Assembly: GCA_027313145.1 (NCBI GenBank)
Contig: DAHVEJ010000003.1
Span: forward strand, 1-59,090
DNA length: 59,090 nt
DNA from: Phycisphaerales bacterium
GTDB taxonomy: Bacteria > Planctomycetota > Phycisphaerae > WQYP01
Direction: 5' to 3'
Shown: positions 46,039 to 54,908 of the stretch, piece after piece
Numbering within the stretch: the stretch's first letter is position 1
Layout of the letters: each line of letters begins with the position of its first letter
Position numbers and translations under genes: made by a program
Notes under the pieces: generated by a model
The model's input: the letters and a program-made list of their open reading frames with translations, nothing else
The model's database searches: none
Told to the model about the DNA's origin: nothing

Positions 46039-46749
46039 GTGAACCCGATTGTGCAAATTTCATTGGATTTGACAACCATTAATGAAGCATTGTCCACTGC
46101 GGACATGGCGATCCGCGCCGGCGTGGATTACCTGGAGGCCGGCACGCCTTTGATTATCGCCGAGGGGATGAATGGCGTGCGGGCGCTTCGTCGGCGGTTT
46201 CCAAACGTGCCAATCGTGGCGGATTTGAAAACGATGGATGGCGGCTACTTGGAAGCGCAAATGATGGCCCAGGCAGGAGCCACGCATGTGGTGGTTATGG
46301 CCCGTGCCCATGAGGAAACCATCCGCTGTGTGGTCAAGGCGGGGCATGACTACAGCCTGAAGGTTATGGGGGACAACTTGGCGTGTCCGGATATGGTGGC
46401 CGCGGCCAAATCCCTGGAAGATTTGGGATGCGATTATGTCATCCACCACATAGGATATGATGAACGCCGCGGCATTGCGGCGCGCGGGAAGCGTATGCCC
46501 AGTCCGCTGGATCAACTTCGCCAGGTCGTGGCCGCCGTTCGCGTTCCGGTGCAGGCCGTCGGTGGGCTGAGTATCGAGCAGGCGATCCGCGCACCGCAAT
46601 ATGGAGCGCCGCTGGTGGTGTTGGGCGCACCGCTGACCATTGACGCCGATGCTTTTAAGCTTGCCAGTGGTAACATGGAGGAATCGCTTCGGTTGATTTG
46701 TAATAAAGTCCATGCGTATGGTGATGTTGCAACAGGAGTCAGTTCATGA
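46039..46749 (+). CDS. HPS/KGPDC-type keto-sugar-phosphate decarboxylase or lyase
   Basis: 236 residues from GTG 46039 (AGGAG seven bases upstream). A member of the OMP-decarboxylase superfamily. DYLEAGTPLI (E33) and VADLKTMDGG supply the DxKxxD metal and proton-transfer motif (D62, K64, D67). GCDYVIHHIGYDERR and VPVQAVGGLSIEQA, then APLVVLGAPLT, make the phosphate grip. Two reactions share this fold: 3-keto-L-gulonate-6-phosphate decarboxylase (UlaD) and hexulose-6-phosphate synthase. No hexulose-phosphate isomerase is nearby, whereas a UlaG-like lactonase and UlaE-like barrels are, so a decarboxylase role is favoured. First gene of the cluster, overlapping the next by ATGA. Confidence 0.85.
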   Translation: MNPIVQISLDLTTINEALSTADMAIRAGVDYLEAGTPLIIAEGMNGVRALRRRFPNVPIVADLKTMDGGYLEAQMMAQAGATHVVVMARAHEETIRCVVKAGHDYSLKVMGDNLACPDMVAAAKSLEDLGCDYVIHHIGYDERRGIAARGKRMPSPLDQLRQVVAAVRVPVQAVGGLSIEQAIRAPQYGAPLVVLGAPLTIDADAFKLASGNMEESLRLICNKVHAYGDVATGVSS

Positions 46750-47768
46750 ACGAAATGGCGGTGGTTAATTTTGCTCGAACGAAACACGCGGTGGAATTAC
46801 GTTCGGTAAAGCGACCTGATATCGGTCCTCTGGATGTATTGCTAAGGGTTGAAGCGGTGGGCGTGTGCGGCAGCGATCTGCACCAGTGGACAGCTGACCA
46901 CAGCTGGCCGGTAAATTACCCGGTCATCCTAGGCCATGAATTCGCGGGTGTTATTCACGAGATCGGTACGGGCGTGACCGGATGGCAAACGGGCCAGAGG
47001 GTGGTTAGCGAAACCGCCGCGGTAATTGATTTGGACAATCCTATGTCCCGGCAGGGGTTTTACAACTTGGACCCCGGTCGTAAAGGATTTGGTTACGGGG
47101 TAGATGGTGCCATGACTCATTATGTGCGCGTGCCTGCCCGTTGCCTGCACCGGCTGCCGGATAATCTACCCTTGGAAACAGCGGCACTGACTGAACCTTG
47201 CTGTGTTGCGTACAACGCGGTGGTAAACAACGGACGAATTAAGCCGGGAGATCGCATCGTGGTTTTTGGTCCGGGAACCATCGGCATTCTTTGTGCCGCG
47301 ATGGCCCGATTGTGTGGTGCCACGGTGGCCATTGCCGGGTTGGAGCGCGACCGTAAGCGTCTTGAGAAATCGAAAAGCTATGGATGCATTCCAATTATCG
47401 GTGGTTTATCGGAATGGGCCATGTCGGGTGATGGATTGGGGGTCGATGGCGTTATTGATGCGGCCGGCGTTTCCGCAACACTGCAATCCGCACTGCAAAT
47501 AGTCCGTCCCAACGGATGGATCAGCAAGGTGGGATGGGGGCCGCAACCGCTGGGATTTTCGCTGGATCCGTTGGTGCAGAAGAATATCATACTACAAGGC
47601 AGTTTCAGCCACAATTGGCCCATCTGGGAGCGCGTGATAAGCCTGCTGACATCCGGGCAACTCGATGTCAAACCGATCATCGGCGGTATCTGGCCTCTGG
47701 ATCAATGGCAGGAAGCATTTGAAAAAATGCATGGCGGAGAAGTGATCAAAGCCATACTTAAACCGTAA
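46746..47768 (+). CDS. Zinc-dependent alcohol/polyol dehydrogenase lacking structural-zinc cysteines
   Basis: 340 residues in the medium-chain dehydrogenase family; ATG 46746 overlaps the previous stop, with AGGAG seven bases upstream. Catalytic-zinc ligands are C41 (VGVCGSDLH), H64-E65 (LGHEFAGVI) and E150. VVVFGPGTIGILCA is the NAD(P)-binding Rossmann glycine motif. In sorbitol/threonine dehydrogenases, four cysteines after the SET motif bind a structural zinc. Here residues 88-120 (SETAAVIDLDNPM onward) contain none. It probably oxidises a secondary hydroxyl of a sugar, polyol or sugar acid to the keto form used by the upstream decarboxylase; substrate unknown. Confidence 0.88.
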   Translation: MNEMAVVNFARTKHAVELRSVKRPDIGPLDVLLRVEAVGVCGSDLHQWTADHSWPVNYPVILGHEFAGVIHEIGTGVTGWQTGQRVVSETAAVIDLDNPMSRQGFYNLDPGRKGFGYGVDGAMTHYVRVPARCLHRLPDNLPLETAALTEPCCVAYNAVVNNGRIKPGDRIVVFGPGTIGILCAAMARLCGATVAIAGLERDRKRLEKSKSYGCIPIIGGLSEWAMSGDGLGVDGVIDAAGVSATLQSALQIVRPNGWISKVGWGPQPLGFSLDPLVQKNIILQGSFSHNWPIWERVISLLTSGQLDVKPIIGGIWPLDQWQEAFEKMHGGEVIKAILKP

Positions 47769-47786
47769 GTTGACAAGAACTCGACA

Positions 47787-48665
47787 ATGATGAATAAGTT
47801 GCCCTTATTTTCCGTCAGCGAATTTACTACTTGGGATCAGTCCTTTGAGCAGGATATGGCCCTGTATCGCCGCTTGGGTATTACCGGTATTGAAGTATGC
47901 GAACGCAAACTCTCTGCCGACCCGGTGCATGCCCGTGAACAATTGGCGCTGCTGCGCGAAAGTGGATTACGCCTTACCAGCGTCCAGCCCCGCGTGCATG
48001 CTCTTTTTAAGGATTCCATGTGCCCGGATATAGATGATCCAAAGGAGCGGATGCGACGGTATCGGCGGACTATTGATCTGTTTGCAGAAAGTTTTCCTGG
48101 CCAGAATCTTCCGTTGGTAACCATCGGAGGTAATGCTCCAGGCTATAATTTTCGTCTGGCCCATCAAACCGCGCGACAACTGTACGGCGATCTGGCCCGC
48201 TATGCGGCGGATCGCGGTGTGCGGATCATGTTTGAGCCGCTGCATCCGATTTTGATGAATAACGATACTTTCATTTGCTCACTGGATGAAGCGTTACACC
48301 TTATTGACGATATCCATCATCCGCAGTTCGGGCTGATGCTGGATGTCTGGCATATATGGCATGAACAGGATATCACCCGGCGAATCCGGACGTTGGGGCC
48401 GCTCATATTCGGCGTGCATATCTGTGATTGGCCTCGTGAACAGCCGCGCGGACCGGCTGATCGTGTTTTGCCGGGGCGGGGAATTATTGATCTGTCGGCG
48501 TTGCTTGGGGCTATCGAAGCAGCGGGTTACGACGGTGCCTATTGTCTGGAAATTTTCTCGGCACATCAGTGGCCGGATTCGCTGTGGCGTATCGATCCCG
48601 CCCGGGTGCTTGAGGATGGGCGGCAGGGATTTTACAAGGCTTGGAAGGCTCGAATATGCGATTGA
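47787..48665 (+). CDS. Xylose-isomerase-like TIM-barrel sugar isomerase/epimerase 1
   Basis: 292 residues. Members use a divalent metal to isomerise or epimerise sugars, sugar phosphates or inosose-type compounds. Visible features are LGITGIEVCERKLS, PLVTIGGNAPGYN, VRIMFEPLHPILM (metal Glu), FGLMLDVWHIW (metal Asp and His), FGVHICDWPRE (metal His) and GAYCLEIFSAH (metal Glu). The complete metal set argues for an active enzyme. UlaE, IolE and hydroxypyruvate isomerase belong here; none can be chosen by eye. ATG 47787 has only a weak ribosome site. Its last ten bases overlap the SDR start, so the two are translationally coupled. Confidence 0.82.
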   Translation: MMNKLPLFSVSEFTTWDQSFEQDMALYRRLGITGIEVCERKLSADPVHAREQLALLRESGLRLTSVQPRVHALFKDSMCPDIDDPKERMRRYRRTIDLFAESFPGQNLPLVTIGGNAPGYNFRLAHQTARQLYGDLARYAADRGVRIMFEPLHPILMNNDTFICSLDEALHLIDDIHHPQFGLMLDVWHIWHEQDITRRIRTLGPLIFGVHICDWPREQPRGPADRVLPGRGIIDLSALLGAIEAAGYDGAYCLEIFSAHQWPDSLWRIDPARVLEDGRQGFYKAWKARICD

Positions 48666-49432
48666 AAGACAAGGTGATAATCGTCACGGGCAGCACCACC
48701 GGCATTGGTGAAGCCATTGCCCGGCGCTGCATTGCCGAGGGAGCATCTGTCCTGATTCATGGCACGCGGCGCGACGCGGGTGAACAGGTCATTGCGTCCC
48801 TGGGTGCGGCGGCCACCCTGCATATTGACGATCTATCGGAGGCCGGCGCGGCACCGCGCCTGATCGCGGCGGCGCTATCCGCTTTTGGAAAGCTCGACGG
48901 TCTGGTCAATAACGCCGCTTGGCTGGTGCGCAGCAATATTCATACGACCGACGCCGCACTGTTCGATCGCGCCATGGCCATCAATGTGCGTGCGCCACTG
49001 CTGCTGATCAAGGCGGCGATGGAATCCCTTGAAGCCACCCGGGGCTCCGTGCTCAATATTGGTTCTATCAACGCTTATACCGGTGAAGCCAACCAGCTCG
49101 CCTACAGCGTTTCCAAGGGGGCGTTGATGACGTTATCCCGCAATTTAGCCGACGCACTGGGACGACAGGGCGTGCGCGTGAATCATTTTAACGTAGGCTG
49201 GGTCCTTACGCCTAATGAATATCAACTGAAAATATCAGAGGGGCTCAATCCTCACTGGCCGGAGCATATTCCCGCCGCGTACGCGCCGTCAGGCCGCATT
49301 CTCACCCCGGAGCACATCGCCGGGGCGGCGGTGTACTGGCTAAGTGACGAAAGCCGCCCCATTTCCGGCAGTGTTCTGGAACTGGAACAATATCCTGTCA
49401 TAGGCCGCAATCCACTGAAGGAGGAAAAATAA
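48656..49432 (+). CDS. Short-chain dehydrogenase/reductase
   Basis: 258 residues from ATG 48656 (GGAAGG upstream), overlapping the preceding gene. Classical SDR: VIIVTGSTTGIGEAIA is the nucleotide-binding TGxxxGIG, LDGLVNNAAW the NNAG-like motif, SVLNIGSINAY the catalytic Ser, and AYSVSKGALM the YxxxK pair. The C-terminal LTPEHIAGAAVYWLSDESRP and ISGSVLELEQ are typical of sugar, polyol and gluconate 5-dehydrogenase-like members. Cofactor preference is not evident. With the Zn-dehydrogenase it gives the cluster two redox steps, perhaps oxidising one position and reducing another. Confidence 0.9.
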   Translation: MRLKDKVIIVTGSTTGIGEAIARRCIAEGASVLIHGTRRDAGEQVIASLGAAATLHIDDLSEAGAAPRLIAAALSAFGKLDGLVNNAAWLVRSNIHTTDAALFDRAMAINVRAPLLLIKAAMESLEATRGSVLNIGSINAYTGEANQLAYSVSKGALMTLSRNLADALGRQGVRVNHFNVGWVLTPNEYQLKISEGLNPHWPEHIPAAYAPSGRILTPEHIAGAAVYWLSDESRPISGSVLELEQYPVIGRNPLKEEK

Positions 49433-50340
49433 TGCCACAATTGGCCGCATTTCCCAAAGCATTTCTCGATAGTTTATGTGTCGATGGGTCTATACCGCTG
49501 CGGCAGTGGATCGACATGTCGGCCACTCTGGATGTGGACGGATTGGAGTTTTACAGTGGCTTTCTCGATCTCAAAGACATCCGGAATTGGCCCATGTTTC
49601 GCAACATGGTGGAGGATCAGGGCCGAAGTATTCCCATGCTGTGCTGCTCACCAGATTTTACGCATCCCGATCCGGAGTTTCGGAAACGGCAGATTGAATT
49701 GGAAAAACATTGGATCGATATGACCGTCGGCCTGGGTGGGAGGTTTTGCCGCGTGCTTTCCGGCCAGCGCCGGCCGGAGGTGACGCGGAACGATGGTTTG
49801 CGCTACGCCACGGAGTGCATACAACAATGTCTGCCCTACGCGGCGGATCGCGGAATTACGCTGATTCTGGAAAATCACTACAAGGACGGCTATTGGACAT
49901 TCCCCGAATTCGCCCAGAAAATGGATGTTTTTTGCGAGTTGATCGGTTGCATTACAGCACCTAATTTCGGCGTAAACTATGATCCGAGCAATACCATTTT
50001 CGCGGGTGAAGACCCCTTGGAACTCCTGCGCCGAGTCAAAGACCGCGTTGTCACCATGCACGCCAGCGACCGCTATCTGGCACATGGAACCATCGAAGAT
50101 CTGCGCCGCCAGGAGGATGTGATCGGCTACGCCAAACTTCTGCGCCATGGTGTGATCGGCCAGGGGTTAAATGATTACGACGCCATCTTTACGGAATTGC
50201 GGTCGGTCGGCTTTGACGGCTGGATCAGCATCGAAGACGGTGTCGACGGCATGGAGCAATTGCGGCAAAGCGTGATTTTTCTGCGTGATAAAATACGCGC
50301 CCACTGGCCGGGGTTGGAAACCGTAGGAAAGGTAGTTTAG
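49432..50340 (+). CDS. Xylose-isomerase-like TIM-barrel sugar isomerase/epimerase 2
   Basis: 302 residues; ATG 49432 shares its A with the SDR stop codon, with AGGAGG upstream. Barrel and metal motifs are VDGLEFYSGFLDL, SIPMLCCSPDFTHPDPE, FCRVLSGQRRPEV, ITLILENHYKDGYW (metal Glu), FGVNYDPSNTIFAGEDP (metal Asp), VVTMHASDRYL (metal His) and DGWISIEDGVDGM (metal Glu). It is clearly paralogous in fold to the barrel at 47787 but differs in every loop, so the two probably act on different intermediates. The exact reaction is unknown. Confidence 0.82.
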   Translation: MPQLAAFPKAFLDSLCVDGSIPLRQWIDMSATLDVDGLEFYSGFLDLKDIRNWPMFRNMVEDQGRSIPMLCCSPDFTHPDPEFRKRQIELEKHWIDMTVGLGGRFCRVLSGQRRPEVTRNDGLRYATECIQQCLPYAADRGITLILENHYKDGYWTFPEFAQKMDVFCELIGCITAPNFGVNYDPSNTIFAGEDPLELLRRVKDRVVTMHASDRYLAHGTIEDLRRQEDVIGYAKLLRHGVIGQGLNDYDAIFTELRSVGFDGWISIEDGVDGMEQLRQSVIFLRDKIRAHWPGLETVGKVV

Positions 50341-50341
50341 G

Positions 50342-51775
50342 ATGGCGATGAACGTGAGTACTGTTTGCACGGTGGCTGATACGGCCGAACAGCCGGTAAA
50401 TCGTACCTACCGCGGTCCGTTTGCCATCATGACCATCCTATTTTTCATGTGGGGGTTCATGACGGTCTGGAATGATATTCTCATTCCACGTTTCAAAGAA
50501 GCCTTTACGCTGAATTACTTCCAAGTGATGCTGATCCAATTTGCATTTTTTGGGGCGTACACTTTCGGTTCCTTGATCTACTACTTGATTTCCATGTTCT
50601 GGGGCGATCCGATTAACCGTATCGGCTATAAGAACGGCGTCATCATCGGCCTGCTGATTGCGGCGGCGGGAAGCATTCTGTTTTACCCCGCGGCGATATT
50701 AATATCCTATCCGTTTTTCCTTATGGCGCTGTTTATCGTGGGCATCGGATTTGCCATGCTGCAAATTGCCGCCAATCCATACATTACTATTTTAGGGCCG
50801 GAGCGCACCGCTTCCAGTCGGCTGAATCTCTCGCAGGCCTTTAATTCCTTCGGCACCACCATCGGCCCGATTATTGCGGGCTGGTTGATTTTTAAAGTGT
50901 TTAATGGGCCGGGAAGTCATGGTGCCCAGTCGGTGAAAATTCCGTATCTTTGCGTAGGCGGTGTATTCCTGATACTGGCGGTCTGTTTTATGTTTGCCCA
51001 TTTGCCGAATTTTACGAATACCGAACACGTCACACGCGGCGCTGGTGCCCTAAAACACCCGCATACCGTACTGGGGATGGTCGCTATATTCATGTATGTT
51101 GGCGGTGAGGTTTGCGTGGGCAGTTCCATTATCAATTTTCTGAATCTGCCCAGGCTCGGCGGACTTAGCCATGAAGCCGCCTCCAAGTTTCTGGCATTTT
51201 ACTGGGGAGGATTAATGATTGGCCGTTTCATGGGGGCATTCGCGTTAAGCGATGTCCGAAGGTGGCTGCGAAACACGGTTGTGGTATTACTCCCGGTGGC
51301 GGCTTTTGTCACGATCTGGGTGCTCTCCGGGCAGGCGAACGCACTGCACTATGGTGTGATGCTGGCGGTGATGCTCGTGGCATTTTTTCTTGGATCAGCA
51401 AGCCCACAGCGGATGTTGGCGTTGTTCAGCTTTATTATTATCGCCCTGCTGCTGACGGGTATGTTGTCCGCCGGCGCTGCGGCGATATGGACCATACTGG
51501 GTATTGGTCTATTTGATTCCGTCATGTGGTCCAACATCTTTTCGCTGGCAATTGAGGGGCTTGGCGCACTGAAAAGCCAAGCGGCATCGTTGCTGATGAT
51601 GTCGGTATTCGGCGGTGCGCTGATGCCGCCATTGCAAGGTATTGTCGCGGATCATTTCGGAATTCAGTTCTCATTTATTGTTCCGATGATATCGTATGTG
51701 TATATCGCATTTTATGGATTGTATGGCTACCGCGCGGGGCGGCGGACACAAGCGGTTCCTGCTGGGACTGCATAG
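50342..51775 (+). CDS. FucP-type (FHS family) sugar:proton symporter
   Basis: 477 residues from ATG 50342, one base after the previous stop. A 12-helix major-facilitator protein of the fucose-galactose-glucose:H+ symporter branch. Signature regions are ILFFMWGFMTVWNDILIPRF, FAFFGAYTFGSLIYYLI, GVIIGLLIAAAGSILFYPAA, MLQIAANPYITILGPE and SSRLNLSQAFNSFGTTIGP. The 'FFxWGFxTxxND' and 'NPYxxxLGP' patterns define the family. It is the only intact importer in the window and presumably brings in the cluster's substrate. L-fucose, glucose/galactose or a related sugar are all possible. Confidence 0.92.
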   Translation: MAMNVSTVCTVADTAEQPVNRTYRGPFAIMTILFFMWGFMTVWNDILIPRFKEAFTLNYFQVMLIQFAFFGAYTFGSLIYYLISMFWGDPINRIGYKNGVIIGLLIAAAGSILFYPAAILISYPFFLMALFIVGIGFAMLQIAANPYITILGPERTASSRLNLSQAFNSFGTTIGPIIAGWLIFKVFNGPGSHGAQSVKIPYLCVGGVFLILAVCFMFAHLPNFTNTEHVTRGAGALKHPHTVLGMVAIFMYVGGEVCVGSSIINFLNLPRLGGLSHEAASKFLAFYWGGLMIGRFMGAFALSDVRRWLRNTVVVLLPVAAFVTIWVLSGQANALHYGVMLAVMLVAFFLGSASPQRMLALFSFIIIALLLTGMLSAGAAAIWTILGIGLFDSVMWSNIFSLAIEGLGALKSQAASLLMMSVFGGALMPPLQGIVADHFGIQFSFIVPMISYVYIAFYGLYGYRAGRRTQAVPAGTA

Positions 51776-51826
51776 CCTGTTTCCCAGCCATGGTCCGGCG
51801 GAAAAAATTATTGCGTGAGTTTAACA

Positions 51827-53023
51827 ATGCGTTCAAAACAAATGCTGACCGTGGCCTTGATCATTGAATCCGGACGCGCCTTTGGCCGCGGATTGTTACG
51901 TGGAATCGCCCGTTACGCCCGCACGCAAGGCAACTGGTCTATCGTGTACCACCCATGGGAATGGGATGATAAAACACCACGCTGGCTCATGCAGGCTAGA
52001 TGTGACGGTGTCATTGCGCGTATCGACTCCGTTGCACTGCTTCATGCGTTGCAGCGACTGAAGGTTCCTGTGGTCGACGTTCGTCGGAAATTCCGCACGC
52101 CGGGGATACCCATGGTCGGCAGCGAGTACCGCCTCATCGCCCAACTGGCCGCCGATCATTTGCGCGAGAGGGGATTCCGTAATTTTGCATATTGCGGCTA
52201 CGCCGGAGTAGACTATTCAGCCCGGCGTCGCGATGATTTCTCCGATTATCTCGGTAAACATCATTATAAAACGCTGATCTATGAAGGAGGCACGCCGCAT
52301 GTCACCGCGACGTGGGAGCGGGAATCCGCCGCCATGTACCACGAACGGGAACTCGGTGCGTGGCTGGCAAAACTTCCCAAGCCCATCGGTCTGATGGCAT
52401 GTAACGACATGCGCGGGCGACAAGTTCTTAATGCCTGCCGTATCCGCGATATTACGGTCCCTGACGAGGTGGCGGTTATCGGAGTGGATAATGATGAGGT
52501 GCTTTGCGATTTGGCTGATCCTCGGCTTAGCAGCGTCATTCCGGCCACGGATCGAATCGGATACCAGGCCGCGACGTTATTAGATGATATGATGCGAGGC
52601 ACTCGGTATCTATCTCAGGAAGTCTGTATTGCACCACTGGGCGTAGCGACGCGGCGATCCACTGATGTTCTGGCGGTGGAAGATCCCCGGGTGGCAATGG
52701 CGCTTCGTTTTATTCGTGACCATGCCTGTGAAGGTATTACTGTCGAAGATGTGCTGAACGATCTTAGCACTAATCATTCCATGGAAATGTCACGCAGTAC
52801 GCTTGATCACCGCTTTATTGAAATTTTGGAGCATTCTCCAAAGGTGGAAATAATGCTGGTACGACTCCAACGCATGAAGCAACTGCTGGTGGACACAGAT
52901 TGGACCTTGCCGGAAATTGCTGCGCGGGTGGGAATTCAGCATGCCGAATATTTGAGCACGTTGTTCAAAAGCAAGTTTGGTCAGACGCCGGGAGAATTCC
53001 GCCGATCTATGCGGCATCCATAA
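51827..53023 (+). CDS. XylR/AraC-type sugar-sensing regulator 2
   Basis: 398 residues from ATG 51827 (GTG 51815 and ATG 51842 are alternatives; none has a strong ribosome site). As in XylR, a LacI-like effector domain (LIIESGRAFGRGLLRGIARY, RCDGVIARID, YRLIAQLAADHLRERGFRNF, GLMACNDMRGRQVLNACR, VAVIGVDNDEVLCDLADPRL) is followed by a C-terminal AraC double helix-turn-helix (SRSTLDHRFIEILEHSP, WTLPEIAARVGIQHAEYLST, FKSKFGQTPGEFRR). It is about 25-30% like the regulator at 25773 by eye, so it is a paralogue with a different effector. It sits inside the sugar cluster between permease and kinase, and the TTACGAA repeat before the cluster is its candidate target. Confidence 0.88.
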   Translation: MRSKQMLTVALIIESGRAFGRGLLRGIARYARTQGNWSIVYHPWEWDDKTPRWLMQARCDGVIARIDSVALLHALQRLKVPVVDVRRKFRTPGIPMVGSEYRLIAQLAADHLRERGFRNFAYCGYAGVDYSARRRDDFSDYLGKHHYKTLIYEGGTPHVTATWERESAAMYHERELGAWLAKLPKPIGLMACNDMRGRQVLNACRIRDITVPDEVAVIGVDNDEVLCDLADPRLSSVIPATDRIGYQAATLLDDMMRGTRYLSQEVCIAPLGVATRRSTDVLAVEDPRVAMALRFIRDHACEGITVEDVLNDLSTNHSMEMSRSTLDHRFIEILEHSPKVEIMLVRLQRMKQLLVDTDWTLPEIAARVGIQHAEYLSTLFKSKFGQTPGEFRRSMRHP

Positions 53024-53056
53024 TAAATAACACCGTTGGTATTGAGGAAACTAGCC

Positions 53057-53977
53057 TTGTACAAGCATAAAGCCACGGAGCCGACCTTAATCGGCATCGG
53101 CAAGATTCTATGGGATCAACTTCCAATGGGGCGGAAACTCGGTGGCGCGCCGGCTAATTTTGCCTACCATGTTCAGGTGTTGGGGTCGCATGCCACCGTC
53201 ATCAGTGCTGTCGGAAAGGATGAAGCAGGTAAAGATATTCTGAAAGCTATGGAGCAGCTCGGACTCAACCGTAAGTTTGTCGCGCTGGATAGTCAACATC
53301 CCACCGGAATCGTAACAGTGAGCATTGATAACCAAGGCATTCCAGCCTACAGCATCCGTGAAAATACCGCATGGGATTTTATATCTTTTCATCCGGAGAT
53401 GGAATCTCTGGCGCATACGGCGGATGTGGTCTGCTTTGGATCGCTATGCCAGCGATCTCCGGAATCCCGTAGAACAATACAGAGTGTTCTCGGCGCTACC
53501 CGGAAGCACTGCAAACGTATTTTCGACATCAATCTGCGGCAATCTTATTATTCACAATCGGTGATTGAAGAAAGTCTGCAATTATCAAACGTTCTTAAAA
53601 TCAACGATGACGAACTCAATATTCTGACGAAAATGCTGGACCTGCGCGAAAGCACATCAAACCAGATTACACAACTGTTTCGGATGTTTCCGCTGGAACT
53701 GATAGCTCTGACACGCGGCGAACATGGTGCAGTTGTATACACGCCATCGGCAATATCCGAATGCAGCGGCTTCCCGGTAGTCGTTGTCGATACAGTGGGT
53801 GCTGGCGATGCCTACACGGCGGCTCTGGCCTTGGGACTTCTGGCCGGAGATTCTCTCGATGATATTAATCGCCGGGCCTGCTGTCTGGCGGCGTTTGTCT
53901 GTTCGCGACAGGGAGCTACGCCGGAACTACCAACGGAACTTGCATCAAAACTTTTTGTAACAGATATAGGAGGTTAA
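53057..53977 (+). CDS. PfkB-family sugar kinase (fructokinase-like)
   Basis: 306 residues from TTG 53057, preferred because GAGG lies nine bases before it; TTG 53036 and 53042 are earlier in-frame codons. LIGIGKILWDQLPMGRKLGG and APANFAYHVQVLGSHA form the substrate loop as in fructokinases. VVVDTVGAGDAYTAALALG is the ATP and catalytic-Asp signature, and RIFDINLRQSYYS is the usual DxNxR strand. It phosphorylates a keto sugar or keto acid with ATP. Within the cluster it would make the phosphate required by the decarboxylase. Ends three bases before the lactonase start. Confidence 0.88.
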   Translation: MYKHKATEPTLIGIGKILWDQLPMGRKLGGAPANFAYHVQVLGSHATVISAVGKDEAGKDILKAMEQLGLNRKFVALDSQHPTGIVTVSIDNQGIPAYSIRENTAWDFISFHPEMESLAHTADVVCFGSLCQRSPESRRTIQSVLGATRKHCKRIFDINLRQSYYSQSVIEESLQLSNVLKINDDELNILTKMLDLRESTSNQITQLFRMFPLELIALTRGEHGAVVYTPSAISECSGFPVVVVDTVGAGDAYTAALALGLLAGDSLDDINRRACCLAAFVCSRQGATPELPTELASKLFVTDIGG

Positions 53978-53980
53978 TGG

Positions 53981-54796
53981 ATGCCAATTGGACGTGACCT
54001 TATCGACGACATCGACCAATTCTTGCCGAAACAAAATGAACTGGGTATCTGGTGGCTCGGGCAACATAGCTTCGTTTTGAAGATCGCGGATAAAATCATT
54101 TATCTGGATCCGTTCCTCAGCGGCGTCGAAGGGCGACAAGTGGCACCGCTGCTGGAAGCCTCGCAGATTCACCATGCTTATGTGATTTGCGGTTCGCATG
54201 ATCATGCCGACCATATTGACCGTCCCGTCTGGCCAGCGATGGCGATGGCGGCACCAGATGCGAAATTCGTCGTGCCCGAACTGCTGCGTTTGAGTTTGGC
54301 ACGAGATCTCAGCATAACTCCAGATCGCTTCGTGGGCCTCAATGACGGCCAAACCGCGGATATTGGGGCAGTACGCGTTAGCGCCATTGCGGCGGCACAT
54401 GAACTGCTGGCTCCCGACCCAGTGAGCGGTCAGTATCCTTGTTTGGGATTCATTATCGAGGCTGCAGGCTGGACGATCTATCACGCTGGCGATACGTGTT
54501 TATATGAAGGTATGACCACAAAACTGCGGCGATGGCAGCACGATCTAATGATTTTGCCGATCAATGGCCGTGATGCGAAACGTCACGCCGCCGGGATTAT
54601 AGGTAACATGACTTACCAAGAGGCGGCCGACCTCGCCGGTGCCTTACGACCGCGCTGGGTAATACCGGCACACTACGAGATGTTCGCATCTAACAGCGTC
54701 GATCCCCGTGATTTCGTGGAATTCTGCCGAGTCAAATATCCCGCAATTCAAACCCATGTCTGTATGCACGGGGATCGCCTGGTATTGTGCAAATGA
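53981..54796 (+). CDS. UlaG-like metallo-beta-lactamase-fold lactonase
   Basis: 271 residues from ATG 53981 (AGGAGG seven bases upstream). WWLGQHSFVLKIADKIIYLD and GSHDHADHID (H73, H75, D77, H78) supply the HxHxDH metal site. IAAAHELLAPD and WTIYHAGDTCLYEG supply the later His and Asp ligands. LPINGRDAKRHAAGIIGNMT, then ALRPRWVIPAHYEMF, match UlaG, the L-ascorbate-6-phosphate lactonase. UlaG is longer (about 350 residues), so this is a compact relative. It would open a sugar lactone or lactone phosphate; the substrate is not proven. It is the last gene of the cluster. Confidence 0.85.
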   Translation: MPIGRDLIDDIDQFLPKQNELGIWWLGQHSFVLKIADKIIYLDPFLSGVEGRQVAPLLEASQIHHAYVICGSHDHADHIDRPVWPAMAMAAPDAKFVVPELLRLSLARDLSITPDRFVGLNDGQTADIGAVRVSAIAAAHELLAPDPVSGQYPCLGFIIEAAGWTIYHAGDTCLYEGMTTKLRRWQHDLMILPINGRDAKRHAAGIIGNMTYQEAADLAGALRPRWVIPAHYEMFASNSVDPRDFVEFCRVKYPAIQTHVCMHGDRLVLCK

Positions 54797-54908
54797 GCGA
54801 CTGGTCGAGGAAGTGAATACAGACAACCGTTCGCTTGGAAGTATACACCACGAAACCGGCTCCCATGGAAGCACCGGGAAATGCGCCAATCTTGATCGCG
54901 TGGATTAT

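Noticed and set aside
46039-54796. D-apiose/apionate pathway or formaldehyde-fixing RuMP cycle
   Set aside because: No RuBisCO-like or transketolase-type apionate gene and no hexulose-phosphate isomerase is present; the UlaG/UlaD pairing fits a keto-aldonate route better.
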